DNA of 34,544 nucleotides from Bacteroidia bacterium (lineage in GTDB: Bacteria > Bacteroidota > Bacteroidia > M30B66): contig JAIBAI010000033.1 of NCBI GenBank assembly GCA_019695235.1, positions 1 to 34,544 of the forward strand, in the 5' to 3' direction. The position numbers and the translations under genes are program-made. Of this stretch, positions 1-7,755 are shown piece after piece. The notes below the pieces were generated by a model. That model made no database searches and had not been told where the DNA came from. It was given only the letters and a program-made list of their open reading frames with translations. Each line of letters opens with the position of its first letter. Positions within the stretch are counted from its first letter, which is position 1.

Positions 1-588
1 AATGGTTCTTACGGACCAAGTTTCCGCCACATTTACCTGGTTACATCTACTGACAATGGTCAAACATGGTCTTCTGAGGGTACTGATAAATTCCCAACAG
101 ATGTAACCCTGCTTGAGGAAGCTGGTTTTGATGCCTTTACTGAATATTCATTCCCAAGCGTTGCAAGGAAAGCAGATGATTTTATTCACTTAACATACAT
201 GAGTGATGAATCGCCAGGGATATACATGAATGTGAACGATCCGAATTACCATCCCTTGAACAACAATCGTATGGTATATCTGAAACTCACACCAGAACTG
301 AACATCAGCACGAAAGATCTTTCTGCACAGGATGCTGGCATTTTCGCCTACCCTAACCCTGCCAATGAGGTGCTATACATTGGCTTTGATCTTAGCAAAC
401 AGGAAAATGTAAGCATGAAAGTTTCAAACATGCTAGGACAAACTGTTTTAACCCGCAAGGCACAAGCATTTGCTACAGGAAAGTCGGCTGTACAGTTGGA
501 TGTTTCTTCTCTTACTTCCGGAATTTACCTTGTTAATGTACAGGTTGGTACAAAGACCTATACAAGCAAAGTAATCATAGGAAAGTAA
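1..588 (+). CDS. T9SS-sorted secreted protein, 3' part only
   Basis: The reading frame is open from the first base of the window, so the gene begins upstream; 195 codons are visible. An Asp-box-like stretch (STDNGQTWS) near visible residues 16-24 resembles the BNR/sialidase-type beta-propeller repeat. The last ~80 residues form a typical type A T9SS C-terminal sorting domain: a YPNPANE start, then a VSNMLGQTV strand, LTSGIYLVNV, and a short basic end. The protein is therefore expected to cross the outer membrane by the type IX system and be anchored at the surface or released, with the tail cleaved off. The catalytic or binding function lies in the missing N-terminal part and cannot be named; Asp-boxes alone do not prove sialidase activity. 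A strong terminator follows 15 bases after the stop. Confidence 0.85.
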   Translation, partial: NGSYGPSFRHIYLVTSTDNGQTWSSEGTDKFPTDVTLLEEAGFDAFTEYSFPSVARKADDFIHLTYMSDESPGIYMNVNDPNYHPLNNNRMVYLKLTPELNISTKDLSAQDAGIFAYPNPANEVLYIGFDLSKQENVSMKVSNMLGQTVLTRKAQAFATGKSAVQLDVSSLTSGIYLVNVQVGTKTYTSKVIIGK

Positions 589-602
589 TTTCTGCATCAA
601 AT

Positions 603-639
603 AAAAACGCCCGAAATCAATTTGATTTCGGGCGTTTTT
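603..639. terminator. Bidirectional intrinsic terminator
   Basis: An 18-base inverted repeat (603-620 and 622-639) has a GC-rich core CGCCCGAAATC/GATTTCGGGCG flanked by A5 on one side and T5 on the other, so it reads as a hairpin plus T-tract on both strands. It sits between the convergent secreted-protein gene (ending 588) and rsmG (ending 659) and can serve both. Confidence 0.92.
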
Positions 640-658
640 ATTTTCAGCATTCCCTGAT

Positions 659-1294
659 TTATTGGAAGGGTATATAAATTACCTTCTTGGATTCAAAAAA
701 GGGTTCATTGAACCACCGCTGTATTTGCATCACCTGAACCTGTTTAAGGCCGAGAATTTCATTATTTATATCGCCCCCTTTCAGGCAAATCCATGCATTT
801 TTTCCGGATATGTTTTTTTGATTTTTAAGCAAATGTCGGGTCATATTCCGAATTTGCGGAAAAACAGCTACTGCCCGGGAAACGACATAATCATATTGGC
901 CTTTCACATTCTCTGAACGACCGGTATAAAGCTCAACATTCTTCAAACCCAATGAAGTAACTATTTCACTGGCAACAAGCGTCTTCTTCGCAATAGAATC
1001 ACAAAGTATGAAGGCCGAGTCAGGGAATGCAATGGCAAGTGGGATACCAGGGAAGCCTCCTCCACTCCCAAGGTCAAAAATCCGGGTGCCTGGTTCAAAG
1101 CTAATTGCTTTCGCAATGGCAAGGCTATGAAGTACATGGCGCAGGTAAAGCTCATCGAGGTCTTTGCGTGAGACGACATTGATTTTAGCATTCCAATATT
1201 CATACAGAGGAGCCAATTGTTCGAATTGCTGAATTGTTTTTGGGTCAAATTCAGGGAAATAATGTTGAATCAATGCGGCGCCTTCGGGGTGCAT
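659..1294 (-). CDS. rsmG: 16S rRNA (guanine527-N7)-methyltransferase RsmG
   Basis: At 211 aa this is the usual length for RsmG (GidB), which methylates N7 of G527 in 16S rRNA using S-adenosylmethionine. The family signature YEYWNAKINVVSRKD is at residues 31-45, LRHVLHSL at 51-58, and the SAM-binding glycine motif FDLGSGGGFPGIPLA at 73-87. The later VSRAVAVFP segment fits the family's conserved SRA motif. It is the last gene of a minus-strand run (glycosyltransferase, ECF sigma factor, rsmG) and starts 30 bases after the sigma factor gene. ATG start with no clear Shine-Dalgarno sequence. Confidence 0.95.
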   Translation of the reverse strand: MHPEGAALIQHYFPEFDPKTIQQFEQLAPLYEYWNAKINVVSRKDLDELYLRHVLHSLAIAKAISFEPGTRIFDLGSGGGFPGIPLAIAFPDSAFILCDSIAKKTLVASEIVTSLGLKNVELYTGRSENVKGQYDYVVSRAVAVFPQIRNMTRHLLKNQKNISGKNAWICLKGGDINNEILGLKQVQVMQIQRWFNEPFFESKKVIYIPFQ

Positions 1295-1324
1295 TTTATT
1301 AGGTTTTTTCTGAATGAAATGGGT

Positions 1325-1933
1325 TCAGATTTTTTCCTGCTGGTTCCGGATGATATTGTAAAGAAACTCCCGTGAGCGAAACAATTGTGCCTTAACAGTG
1401 CCCAGAGGGAGGTCAAGTTGCTCTGCTATTTCTTCGTAGGAGAGTTCCTGAAAGTAACGCATCTCAACAAGTATTCTGTAGCGGGGTTTGAGTTTATCAA
1501 CCAATGACCGCATCAAGGCTCCTTTTTGTTTACGGATCATGTTTTCTTCCGGGTCAGGTGTATCCGAGCGGACATCCATTGTCATCTCGCCACCTTCGTC
1601 GTTCATAAAATTCTTATCTAATGATAAGGTAACCGCCTTTTTTTTCCGGATAAAGTCAATACAATTGTTTGTAGCTATTCTAAACAACCAGGTGCTGAAA
1701 GCATAGTTTGGTGTGTACTGAGCGATGTTTTTGAATGCTTTTCCAAATGCTTCAATGGTCAGGTCTTCAGCGTCATCTCTGTTGTTTACCATTTTCATCA
1801 GTAAATAATACACTGAATCCTTGTACCGGTCTAACAGCTCGGCATAGGCAGCCTGGTCGTGCTTATCTACTGCACGTTTCACCAGTTGTATGTCGTACTG
1901 GGCTTTGCCTGAAAGATTTGACTCTAATTCCAT
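1325..1933 (-). CDS. ECF-type RNA polymerase sigma factor
   Basis: A 202-aa sigma-70 family protein of the extracytoplasmic-function type. Region 2 spans about residues 30-100 (DAEDLTIEAFGKAF, FSTWLFRIATNNCIDFIRKKK, the core-binding and -10 recognition helices). Region 4 spans about 140-195, with helix-turn-helix LSYEEIAEQLDLPLGTVKAQLFR. Regions 3 and 1.1 are absent, as usual for ECF factors. An acidic linker (residues 110-135) separates the domains. The gene overlaps the upstream glycosyltransferase by 10 bases, which implies co-transcription. No anti-sigma factor gene lies next to it on either side, so how its activity is controlled is not visible here. Confidence 0.93.
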   Translation of the reverse strand: MELESNLSGKAQYDIQLVKRAVDKHDQAAYAELLDRYKDSVYYLLMKMVNNRDDAEDLTIEAFGKAFKNIAQYTPNYAFSTWLFRIATNNCIDFIRKKKAVTLSLDKNFMNDEGGEMTMDVRSDTPDPEENMIRKQKGALMRSLVDKLKPRYRILVEMRYFQELSYEEIAEQLDLPLGTVKAQLFRSREFLYNIIRNQQEKI

Positions 1934-3057
1934 CGTCTTTGCTTTACAAACATCGTGGAGAGTATATAGGTTGGATAAACAAAAATCCGGTGAATAATTT
2001 CAAGCACCGGCGATAGCCAACCTAAATTTTTCTCTGCAAGCTTGTTTGCTGCGGTGTGCAATATAACTATTTGTGTAATGGTTCTTAAAAGAATACCGAC
2101 GGAGATTATTAACAGGTTCTTTTCGAAAAAAAGCCCCCCGATGGCTGATGCAACAAACAAATACCAACTGAAGGGATAAAGTGCCAGGCTGCTTTTATGC
2201 TCGGTTCTGTAATAACTGGCAGTTGTATGGTGCCGCTTTTTTTGCAAAAACCAGGTCCGCCAGGTTTGTTTGGGTTTTGATACCGTAAATGCTTCTTTGT
2301 CAATTACTACTGATGTGTTTTGGGCATTCGCTACCTGGTTGATAAAAAGGTCATCATCGCCCGACTGAATATGCATGTGTGATGCAAAACCTTTTACTTG
2401 GAAGAACAGTGACCTATGGTAGGACAAATTGCGTCCGACTCCCATATAGGGATTCCCTTTCAAAGCATAAGAGAGGTATTGTACTCCGATAAAAAACGCA
2501 TCAAAGCGTATGAGCGTGTTCAGCAACCCCCCGGCAGGTTCATACTTCCCATAGCCAAGTACTATTTGCTTGCCTGGTGCATAAGCCGACATCATTTTCT
2601 GAATCCATTGTTTGTCTGATGGATAACAATCAGCATCAATCAAAAGCAGGGTTTCATAGCTGGCTGCCTTAATTCCTATTGTTAATGCAAATTTTTTTCC
2701 GTGTTCACGCCCCTCCACCTCTCTTATGTCAGCTACTTTCAGGTTAGAATAGTGATGTGCAAAGCTTTTTAACACATCAATTGATTTATCGAACGAACAG
2801 TCATTCACCACAACTACTTCAAAATGTGGGTACTCTTGCTCTAAAACCTTTGGTAAAAATTTTGCAAGGTTTTCTTCTTCATTACGTGCACAGATAATCA
2901 CAGACACCGGTGGTTGATGGGTAGTCTGTTGGATAGGTTTGAATACCGCAATGCGCATGTAAGTAAAATAAAAGTAATATAGCTGTATTGCTAATGCAAG
3001 CAGAAATACTACCAGCCAAATGGCACCGACGCCGGTATCCGGCAAATACTCCAACAT
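1924..3057 (-). CDS. Membrane-anchored family 2 glycosyltransferase
   Basis: A 377-aa processive-type GT2 enzyme. A transmembrane helix at about residues 11-32 leads into the GT-A domain: SVIICARNEEENL (52-64), VVVVNDCSFD (81-90), the DxD metal/nucleotide-sugar motif as DADCYP (141-146), and SGDDDLF near residue 233 as the acceptor/catalytic region. A QKKRHH stretch resembles the QxxRW-type motif of this family. Two to three hydrophobic segments near the C terminus suggest it is held in the inner membrane. It probably extends or transfers sugars onto a lipid or surface polymer; donor and acceptor are unknown. It heads the run that contains the ECF sigma factor. Confidence 0.88.
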   Translation of the reverse strand: MLEYLPDTGVGAIWLVVFLLALAIQLYYFYFTYMRIAVFKPIQQTTHQPPVSVIICARNEEENLAKFLPKVLEQEYPHFEVVVVNDCSFDKSIDVLKSFAHHYSNLKVADIREVEGREHGKKFALTIGIKAASYETLLLIDADCYPSDKQWIQKMMSAYAPGKQIVLGYGKYEPAGGLLNTLIRFDAFFIGVQYLSYALKGNPYMGVGRNLSYHRSLFFQVKGFASHMHIQSGDDDLFINQVANAQNTSVVIDKEAFTVSKPKQTWRTWFLQKKRHHTTASYYRTEHKSSLALYPFSWYLFVASAIGGLFFEKNLLIISVGILLRTITQIVILHTAANKLAEKNLGWLSPVLEIIHRIFVYPTYILSTMFVKQRRWN

Positions 3058-3107
3058 AAATGATACGGTATAAATTACCTCTGAATTTGATTTCTGTCAA
3101 AGGCGTA

Positions 3108-3115
3108 CAAAAGTA
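3108..3115 (-). promoter_or_regulatory. -7 box for the glycosyltransferase-sigma-rsmG run
   Basis: On the minus strand the sequence is TACTTTTG, an exact match to the Bacteroidota -7 consensus TAnnTTTG, 50 bases upstream of the glycosyltransferase ATG. No good -33 TTG is seen at the standard distance, so the call rests on the -7 box and its place in a divergent intergenic region. Confidence 0.5.
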
Positions 3116-3140
3116 GGTATAGCACGAAGATTGATTCGGT

Positions 3141-3148
3141 TATCTTTG
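3141..3148 (+). promoter_or_regulatory. -7 box for tgt-lptF/G
   Basis: TATCTTTG matches the Bacteroidota TAnnTTTG -7 consensus exactly and ends 19 bases before the tgt ATG, leaving a short leader. The -33 TTG is not clear. Confidence 0.55.
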
Positions 3149-3167
3149 CCTGACTTTTTAACAGCTA

Positions 3168-4298
3168 ATGAACTATTCGCTAATCGCAACCGACAAGAAT
3201 TCGAAGGCAAGAGCGGGAAGCATAACTACAGAACATGGAGTAATTGATACTCCGGTATTTATGCCAGTGGGTACCGCCGGAAGCGTAAAAGCTGTGCACC
3301 AAAAGGAACTTTATCATGACATCAAAGCACAAATTATTTTAGGGAACACCTACCATCTTTTTCTTAGACCAGGCCTTGAAACACTCGAAAAGGCTGGTGG
3401 TTTGCATAAGTTCAACGGGTGGAACAGACCAATACTTACCGACAGCGGGGGCTATCAGGTATTCTCTTTGTCGGACCGCAGAAAAATTAAGGAGGATGGT
3501 GCCATTTTTGCTTCACATATTGATGGGTCAAAACATCTATTCAGCCCTGAAAATGTGATGGATATCCAACGCACCATCGGGGCCGATATTATCATGGCCT
3601 TCGATGAATGTACCCCCTATCCATGTGAGCGTGATTATGCTAAAAAAAGCATGGAACGTACCCACCGCTGGCTGGATCGTTGCATTGAACATTTTGGGAA
3701 GACATCCGGGAAATATGGTTATTCACAGGCGCTTTTCCCGATTGTTCAAGGAAGTGTGTATGATGACCTCCGTGAAAAATCAGCCCAATATATTGCGAAC
3801 GCTGATATGCCAGGTTGTGCAATTGGGGGACTTTCAGTAGGCGAACCCACAGAAGACATGTACCGTATTACCGAATTGGTTTGTGCTATACTACCGGATA
3901 ACAAACCTCGTTATTTAATGGGCGTGGGTACTCCGGCAAATATTTTAGAAGGCATTTCCAGAGGCGTTGACATGTTCGACTGCGTGATGCCAACCCGCAA
4001 TGCACGCAACGGTATGCTCTTTACAAGTGAAGGCATCATTAATATTCGAAATAAAAAATGGGAGCATGATTTTTCACCTCTCGACCCACTACTCACCACC
4101 TTTGCAGATCAGGATTATACCAAGGCTTATTTGCGGCATCTGATGATTGCAGGGGAGTATTTAGCCGGGATGATTGCCAGTGTACACAATTTAGGGTTTT
4201 ATTGTTGGCTTACACGTGAAGCAAGAACGCAGATTCTGAATGGCACCTTTGCAAGCTGGAAGGAGCAGATGATTCCAAAGATTTCGAGGAGGTTATGA
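3168..4298 (+). CDS. tgt: tRNA-guanine transglycosylase (queuosine pathway)
   Basis: A 376-aa enzyme that exchanges guanine-34 of GUN-anticodon tRNAs for the queuosine precursor preQ1. Visible family motifs are PVFMPVGTAGSVKA (29-42), the catalytic DSGGYQVFS (Asp92), IVQGSVYDDLR, IGGLSVGEP, and the nucleophile region GVDMFDCVMPTRNARNG (Asp271). The C-terminal zinc site expected as CxCxxC followed by a histidine is altered: around residues 303-325 the text reads SPLDPLLTTFADQDYTKAYL with no cysteines, although the RHL histidine is kept. Its stop overlaps the start of the LptF/G gene by 4 bases (ATGA), so the two are translationally coupled. Confidence 0.95.
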   Translation: MNYSLIATDKNSKARAGSITTEHGVIDTPVFMPVGTAGSVKAVHQKELYHDIKAQIILGNTYHLFLRPGLETLEKAGGLHKFNGWNRPILTDSGGYQVFSLSDRRKIKEDGAIFASHIDGSKHLFSPENVMDIQRTIGADIIMAFDECTPYPCERDYAKKSMERTHRWLDRCIEHFGKTSGKYGYSQALFPIVQGSVYDDLREKSAQYIANADMPGCAIGGLSVGEPTEDMYRITELVCAILPDNKPRYLMGVGTPANILEGISRGVDMFDCVMPTRNARNGMLFTSEGIINIRNKKWEHDFSPLDPLLTTFADQDYTKAYLRHLMIAGEYLAGMIASVHNLGFYCWLTREARTQILNGTFASWKEQMIPKISRRL

Positions 4299-5386
4299 AC
4301 GGCTGGATGACCTTGCTCGACCGGTATATCATCCGGAAATTTATGGGCACATTTTTTTATGCCATCCTCCTTTTGGGGGTGATAATTCCTGTGATTTTCG
4401 ACCTGACCGAGAAAATAGACGATGTTGTTGAGAAAGATATCCCGATTACGGAACTCGTATTTTCATACTACATTAACTTTATCCCCTACTTTGCAAATCT
4501 ATTTACCCCTCTATTTCTTTTTATTAGTGTTGTTTTCTTTACCTCGCGTTTAGCCAACCGTACAGAAATTACTGCGATACTATGTAGTGGCGTTAGCTTT
4601 TATCGTTTTCTTCGACCATACATTTTTTCAGCTTCACTGATTGCAATTCTTTCTTTTCTACTCAACAGTTTTATTATTCCACCGGCAAATGCAAAAAGAC
4701 TGCAGTTCGAATACAAGTATTTAAAATTCAACTGGAATAGGAATTTCAACAACCTGCACCGACAAATCGCACCGGGAACATTTATCTATATGGAAAGCTT
4801 TGTTTCACAAAGTGCCACAGGCTATAAATTTACCCTTGAAAAATTAAATCAGCAGGAAATGCTCTACAAACTCAGTGCCGATTACATTCGTTGGGATTCG
4901 GTTACAGGGAAATGGTACCTTGAGAACTTTACACTGAGAAAATTTAGCGGAAAGAAAGAATCACTCATCCGAAAAGCACAAATAGATACAGTGTTTCAAT
5001 TTAGACCACAGGATTTTGCGTATGCAGATGATGATGTGGAAATGATGAACTATTTTGAATTAAATCAATTCATTGCCAACGAACAGGAAAAAGGTTCTGA
5101 TTTTGTTGATTATTATATTTACGAACGCCATCGCCGGATGGCAAATTCAGTAGCTACGATTATTCTGACCTTGATTGCCGTGCCTATGTCGGGTCGAAAA
5201 GTAAGGGGTGGCACCGGCCTGCACATTGGTCTTGGCATCGGGATTGCATTCACCTATGTGATGATGATGCAGGTGTCTTCAGTTTTTGCAACTATGGGAG
5301 GCGCCAATCCTGCGATTGCCGCATGGATTCCGAATCTAATTTATTTTGTAGTGGCTTTATTTTTGATAATAAAAGCCCCAAAATAA
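4295..5386 (+). CDS. LptF/LptG family LPS-export permease
   Basis: A 363-aa member of the YjgP/YjgQ family, the membrane half of the ABC transporter that extracts lipopolysaccharide from the inner membrane and feeds the LptC-A-D bridge. The layout is typical: N-terminal LLDRYIIRKFMGTF, three transmembrane helices by about residue 135 with LANRTEITAILCSGVSFYRFLRP between helices 2 and 3, a periplasmic beta-jellyroll domain (about 140-275), then three C-terminal helices starting near SVATIILTLIAVPMSG. Which of LptF or LptG it represents cannot be decided by eye. It is coupled to tgt by a 4-base overlap; no obvious terminator follows. Confidence 0.9.
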   Translation: MNGWMTLLDRYIIRKFMGTFFYAILLLGVIIPVIFDLTEKIDDVVEKDIPITELVFSYYINFIPYFANLFTPLFLFISVVFFTSRLANRTEITAILCSGVSFYRFLRPYIFSASLIAILSFLLNSFIIPPANAKRLQFEYKYLKFNWNRNFNNLHRQIAPGTFIYMESFVSQSATGYKFTLEKLNQQEMLYKLSADYIRWDSVTGKWYLENFTLRKFSGKKESLIRKAQIDTVFQFRPQDFAYADDDVEMMNYFELNQFIANEQEKGSDFVDYYIYERHRRMANSVATIILTLIAVPMSGRKVRGGTGLHIGLGIGIAFTYVMMMQVSSVFATMGGANPAIAAWIPNLIYFVVALFLIIKAPK

Positions 5387-5630
5387 AAAAGTTTAAAAAA
5401 AAATCCGATGTATTTTTTGTGCTGCATCGCCCGGTATTAATGTGTTTCAGATGATGCTAAGCAAGTATTTTTTGCATCCCATGCAAATCTTTTGCATAGG
5501 ATGCAAAAGCACCTGAGTAAATAAATCGTAAGTTTCGACTGGGGAGGAGGTTGGCGGCCCCCTTGCTTAAATTATACAACAGGCTGACTATCAGGATGTT
5601 ATCTGTTTTTGGTATTTGGATTAGAACTTG
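5387..5630. other. Convergent intergenic gap
   Basis: These 244 bases lie between the 3' ends of the LptF/G gene (+) and the DUF3817 gene (-). I see no gene and no classic hairpin-plus-T-tract terminator. The notable content is the four-part palindrome at 5470-5508. Confidence 0.8.
5470..5508. repeat. Nested palindrome, four TTTGCAT/ATGCAAA half-sites
   Basis: Seven-base half-sites start at 5471 (TTTGCAT), 5481 (ATGCAAA), 5491 (TTTGCAT) and 5501 (ATGCAAA), exactly 10 bases apart and alternating in orientation. Each adjacent pair is a palindrome with a 3-base spacer. The whole is also an 18-base inverted repeat (5470-5487 and 5491-5508, one mismatch) around TCT. No T-tract follows on either strand, so it does not look like an intrinsic terminator. 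A multi-dimer protein-binding site or a cruciform/hairpin element are possible readings. Confidence 0.85.
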
Positions 5631-5930
5631 CTAAGCCCAGTTTTTGGGTTCTTTTTGAATTTTTCGATCCAACCAGAATGTTCCAAATGGAATCCATGCA
5701 GCGAGAAAACCAATTACCCATTTACGGGTATTCCATTTTTCTGTATTTGCAGCCAGAATAAGCAAGCCTACATATAATATAAACAGAACCCCGTGAACCC
5801 ATCCGGTATACTTTACAACCACAGGATAGTCGGCAATGTATTTCAAGGGCATTGCAATAAATAATAAAACTACAAATGACCAGCCTTCCAATACTGCTAC
5901 TTTTCTAAATTTTGTTACAATGTCGTTCAT
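5631..5930 (-). CDS. DUF3817 small membrane protein
   Basis: A 99-aa integral membrane protein of the DUF3817 (YdzA-like) family, whose function is unknown. The family pattern is clear: FRKVAVLEGWSFVVLLFIAMPLKY at the N terminus, YTGWVHGVLFILYVGLL in the middle, and WIPFGTFWLDRKI near the C terminus, giving three transmembrane helices. I chose the ATG at 5930; an upstream in-frame TTG at 5954 would add eight residues not expected in the family. It is the last gene in its direction before the convergent gap and is separated from the upstream glycosyltransferase by 131 bases, so it is probably transcribed alone. Confidence 0.88.
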   Translation of the reverse strand: MNDIVTKFRKVAVLEGWSFVVLLFIAMPLKYIADYPVVVKYTGWVHGVLFILYVGLLILAANTEKWNTRKWVIGFLAAWIPFGTFWLDRKIQKEPKNWA

Positions 5931-6061
5931 GGCTGCAAATAACGAACAAATCAATTAAGAAAGTGTGTTGGCGGTAAAAAGTCAATCATATAGCCTAGGC
6001 ATGCCCTTATTTACCAAGTGGTCGCTACCAGTGAGTTGCCGACATGCACCAAAGACCCAAC

Positions 6062-6988
6062 TCAGATAGTTTCTCTGGTCTTTTCTGCAATTATATAAAT
6101 CGGTCTGTTTTTAACGCCTTGGAAGGTTTTCCCAACATAAAGGCCGACAAGACCTAATGTTGACAGAAGCAGGCCGCTGAGAAACCAGATGGAAACAAAC
6201 AGACTGGTATACCCTAACACCTTAATATCTCCCACTAACCACTGAAAAAGGACCTTAATAGCCACAATAAAAGAAAACAACGACACAAGCAGCCCCAATT
6301 TCACTAACAAGCGTATGGGTTTGTCAGAATAGGCAAGAATTATATCCATTGCAAGATGAAGCATCTTTTTTAGGTTATATCCTGATTTTCCTTCCTCACG
6401 CTGACTATGTTCGACATTTATTTTAGTGGCTTTAAAACCCACCCATTTAACCATTGTGGGGAAATAGCGAATTGATTCACGCATACTACATACTGCCTGA
6501 ATAACCTTTTTGTGGTAAATACCAAAGTTTGCAACACTTTCATCTTGCTGAAAACCGGTAAGATAGCCCAGGGTTTTATAAAAAGTAAATGAAAAAAGTT
6601 TCTTTAAAAAGCTGTCCTTGCGTTCAAAACGTCTTGCAAGTACGATGTCGTACCCTTCAATGGCTTTTGCATACAAGGCAGGAATCTCCTCCGGCCTATC
6701 TTGCAAATCACAGTCCATTACTACCACCCATTCACCTTTTGCATGATCAAGACCTGCTGTAATGGCATAATGTTGACCAAAATTTCTGCTGAGCCTTATT
6801 CCGATTACCTTCTCATGTACTTGTGTTTCTTTTAAAATAGCTTCCCAGGAGTTATCCGGGCCACAATCATCAACCAGGATGATCTCATAGTCGTTCGTTA
6901 TGCTTGTAACAGCTGCTGAAATTCGATTTACCAACTGGGGTATTAGGCGCTCCGCACCATAAACAGGACTAATAACAGACAGTTTCAT
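6062..6988 (-). CDS. GtrB/DPM1-like polyprenyl-phosphate glycosyltransferase
   Basis: A 308-aa family 2 glycosyltransferase with the GtrB/ArnC/DPM1 layout. The catalytic domain opens with MKLSVISPVYGAERLI, continues with YEIILVDDCGPDNSW, and has the metal-binding VVVMDCDLQDRPEEI (DxD then Q-D-R-P-E) and RRFERKDSF. Two C-terminal transmembrane helices (about residues 228-250 and 262-287) follow. Such enzymes load a sugar onto undecaprenyl phosphate at the inner membrane for later transfer to lipid A, O-antigen or protein. It lies 22 bases downstream of a WecD-like acetyltransferase, which suggests a pair acting on surface sugars. Donor sugar not determinable. Confidence 0.9.
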   Translation of the reverse strand: MKLSVISPVYGAERLIPQLVNRISAAVTSITNDYEIILVDDCGPDNSWEAILKETQVHEKVIGIRLSRNFGQHYAITAGLDHAKGEWVVVMDCDLQDRPEEIPALYAKAIEGYDIVLARRFERKDSFLKKLFSFTFYKTLGYLTGFQQDESVANFGIYHKKVIQAVCSMRESIRYFPTMVKWVGFKATKINVEHSQREEGKSGYNLKKMLHLAMDIILAYSDKPIRLLVKLGLLVSLFSFIVAIKVLFQWLVGDIKVLGYTSLFVSIWFLSGLLLSTLGLVGLYVGKTFQGVKNRPIYIIAEKTRETI

Positions 6989-7010
6989 CTTCTATTTAAT
7001 GCAATTGTAA

Positions 7011-7730
7011 TTATAAACTTTGCCAAAGATGATAAAAGTAAAGCATTGATTCTCTTTCGTATCCACAACTTTCATATAACCGGCATGCTGGGGCGTTATC
7101 TCCCTGGGTTACTACCTGCAGCTCAGAAAAATTATTTTTCAGGAACCAATCTTCTGCTGCCAGCATCAGTTTTCTTCCTATTCCCTGACCTCTGAAATTT
7201 TCATCTACTGCAATAATTCCGATATCACCTCTGCCCTGCTTCTCACCCAGTGTAACAAACCCTGCTATCTGTTGATTCACATTGTATACAAGCACCTCCC
7301 TGGCAATGCTTTTATCAACCGACTTTCTTATCCATAGTTCATATAAACTTTCAAATTTCCCGGGTTCAAAGTGCTTATCAATGTTAAACCTTGAATACAC
7401 ACCGCTTTCAATCGCAAGTCTGATGAGTTCACCAGTCGGCTCAGGTGCGGTGTAAGGCTGAATGTGCGTATCAGGAACACCTGCATTGGCATTTGCCTTC
7501 TTATAGAAAGTAAGTTTCCTGTCAGCTAAATACGCTTTATAGGATGTATTTTCACCACACGACAGCAGTTGTTCACTGGTGTAATATGCAAGCTTTATAT
7601 CATTCGCCAACAACTGAGAACAAAGCAATTCCCAATCATTTTCATTGTCAATATTTGCATCAACACGTACAACATTAAACCCAAAAAATGAGCTGTCCCA
7701 CTCAAGCGCTTTAAACATTTCTGTATGCAT
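7011..7730 (-). CDS. WecD-like GNAT N-acetyltransferase
   Basis: About 239 aa, in two parts like WecD/TDP-fucosamine acetyltransferase: an N-terminal segment with LEWDSSFFGFNVVRVD, and a C-terminal GNAT fold with acetyl-CoA loop RGQGIGRKLMLAAEDW and the late LYESCGYERES motif. It would acetylate an amino group on a sugar nucleotide or another small amine. ATG at 7730 is preferred; an in-frame TTG lies at 7739 and another ATG at 7718, just before the conserved LEWDSSFFG. Its position directly before a lipid-sugar glycosyltransferase supports a surface-glycan role; this is inference from context. Confidence 0.82.
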   Translation of the reverse strand: MHTEMFKALEWDSSFFGFNVVRVDANIDNENDWELLCSQLLANDIKLAYYTSEQLLSCGENTSYKAYLADRKLTFYKKANANAGVPDTHIQPYTAPEPTGELIRLAIESGVYSRFNIDKHFEPGKFESLYELWIRKSVDKSIAREVLVYNVNQQIAGFVTLGEKQGRGDIGIIAVDENFRGQGIGRKLMLAAEDWFLKNNFSELQVVTQGDNAPACRLYESCGYERESMLYFYHLWQSL

Positions 7731-7755
7731 AACCTTCAAATGCGGTGCTTTTATC

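Noticed and set aside
961-1248. Second protein overlapping rsmG on the same strand
   Set aside because: An out-of-frame shadow of a well-conserved gene with no motif of its own.
5470-5508. Intrinsic terminator for lptF/G or the DUF3817 gene
   Set aside because: The stem is long but AT-rich, and no T-tract follows on either strand, unlike the clear terminators at 603-639 and 9721-9752.
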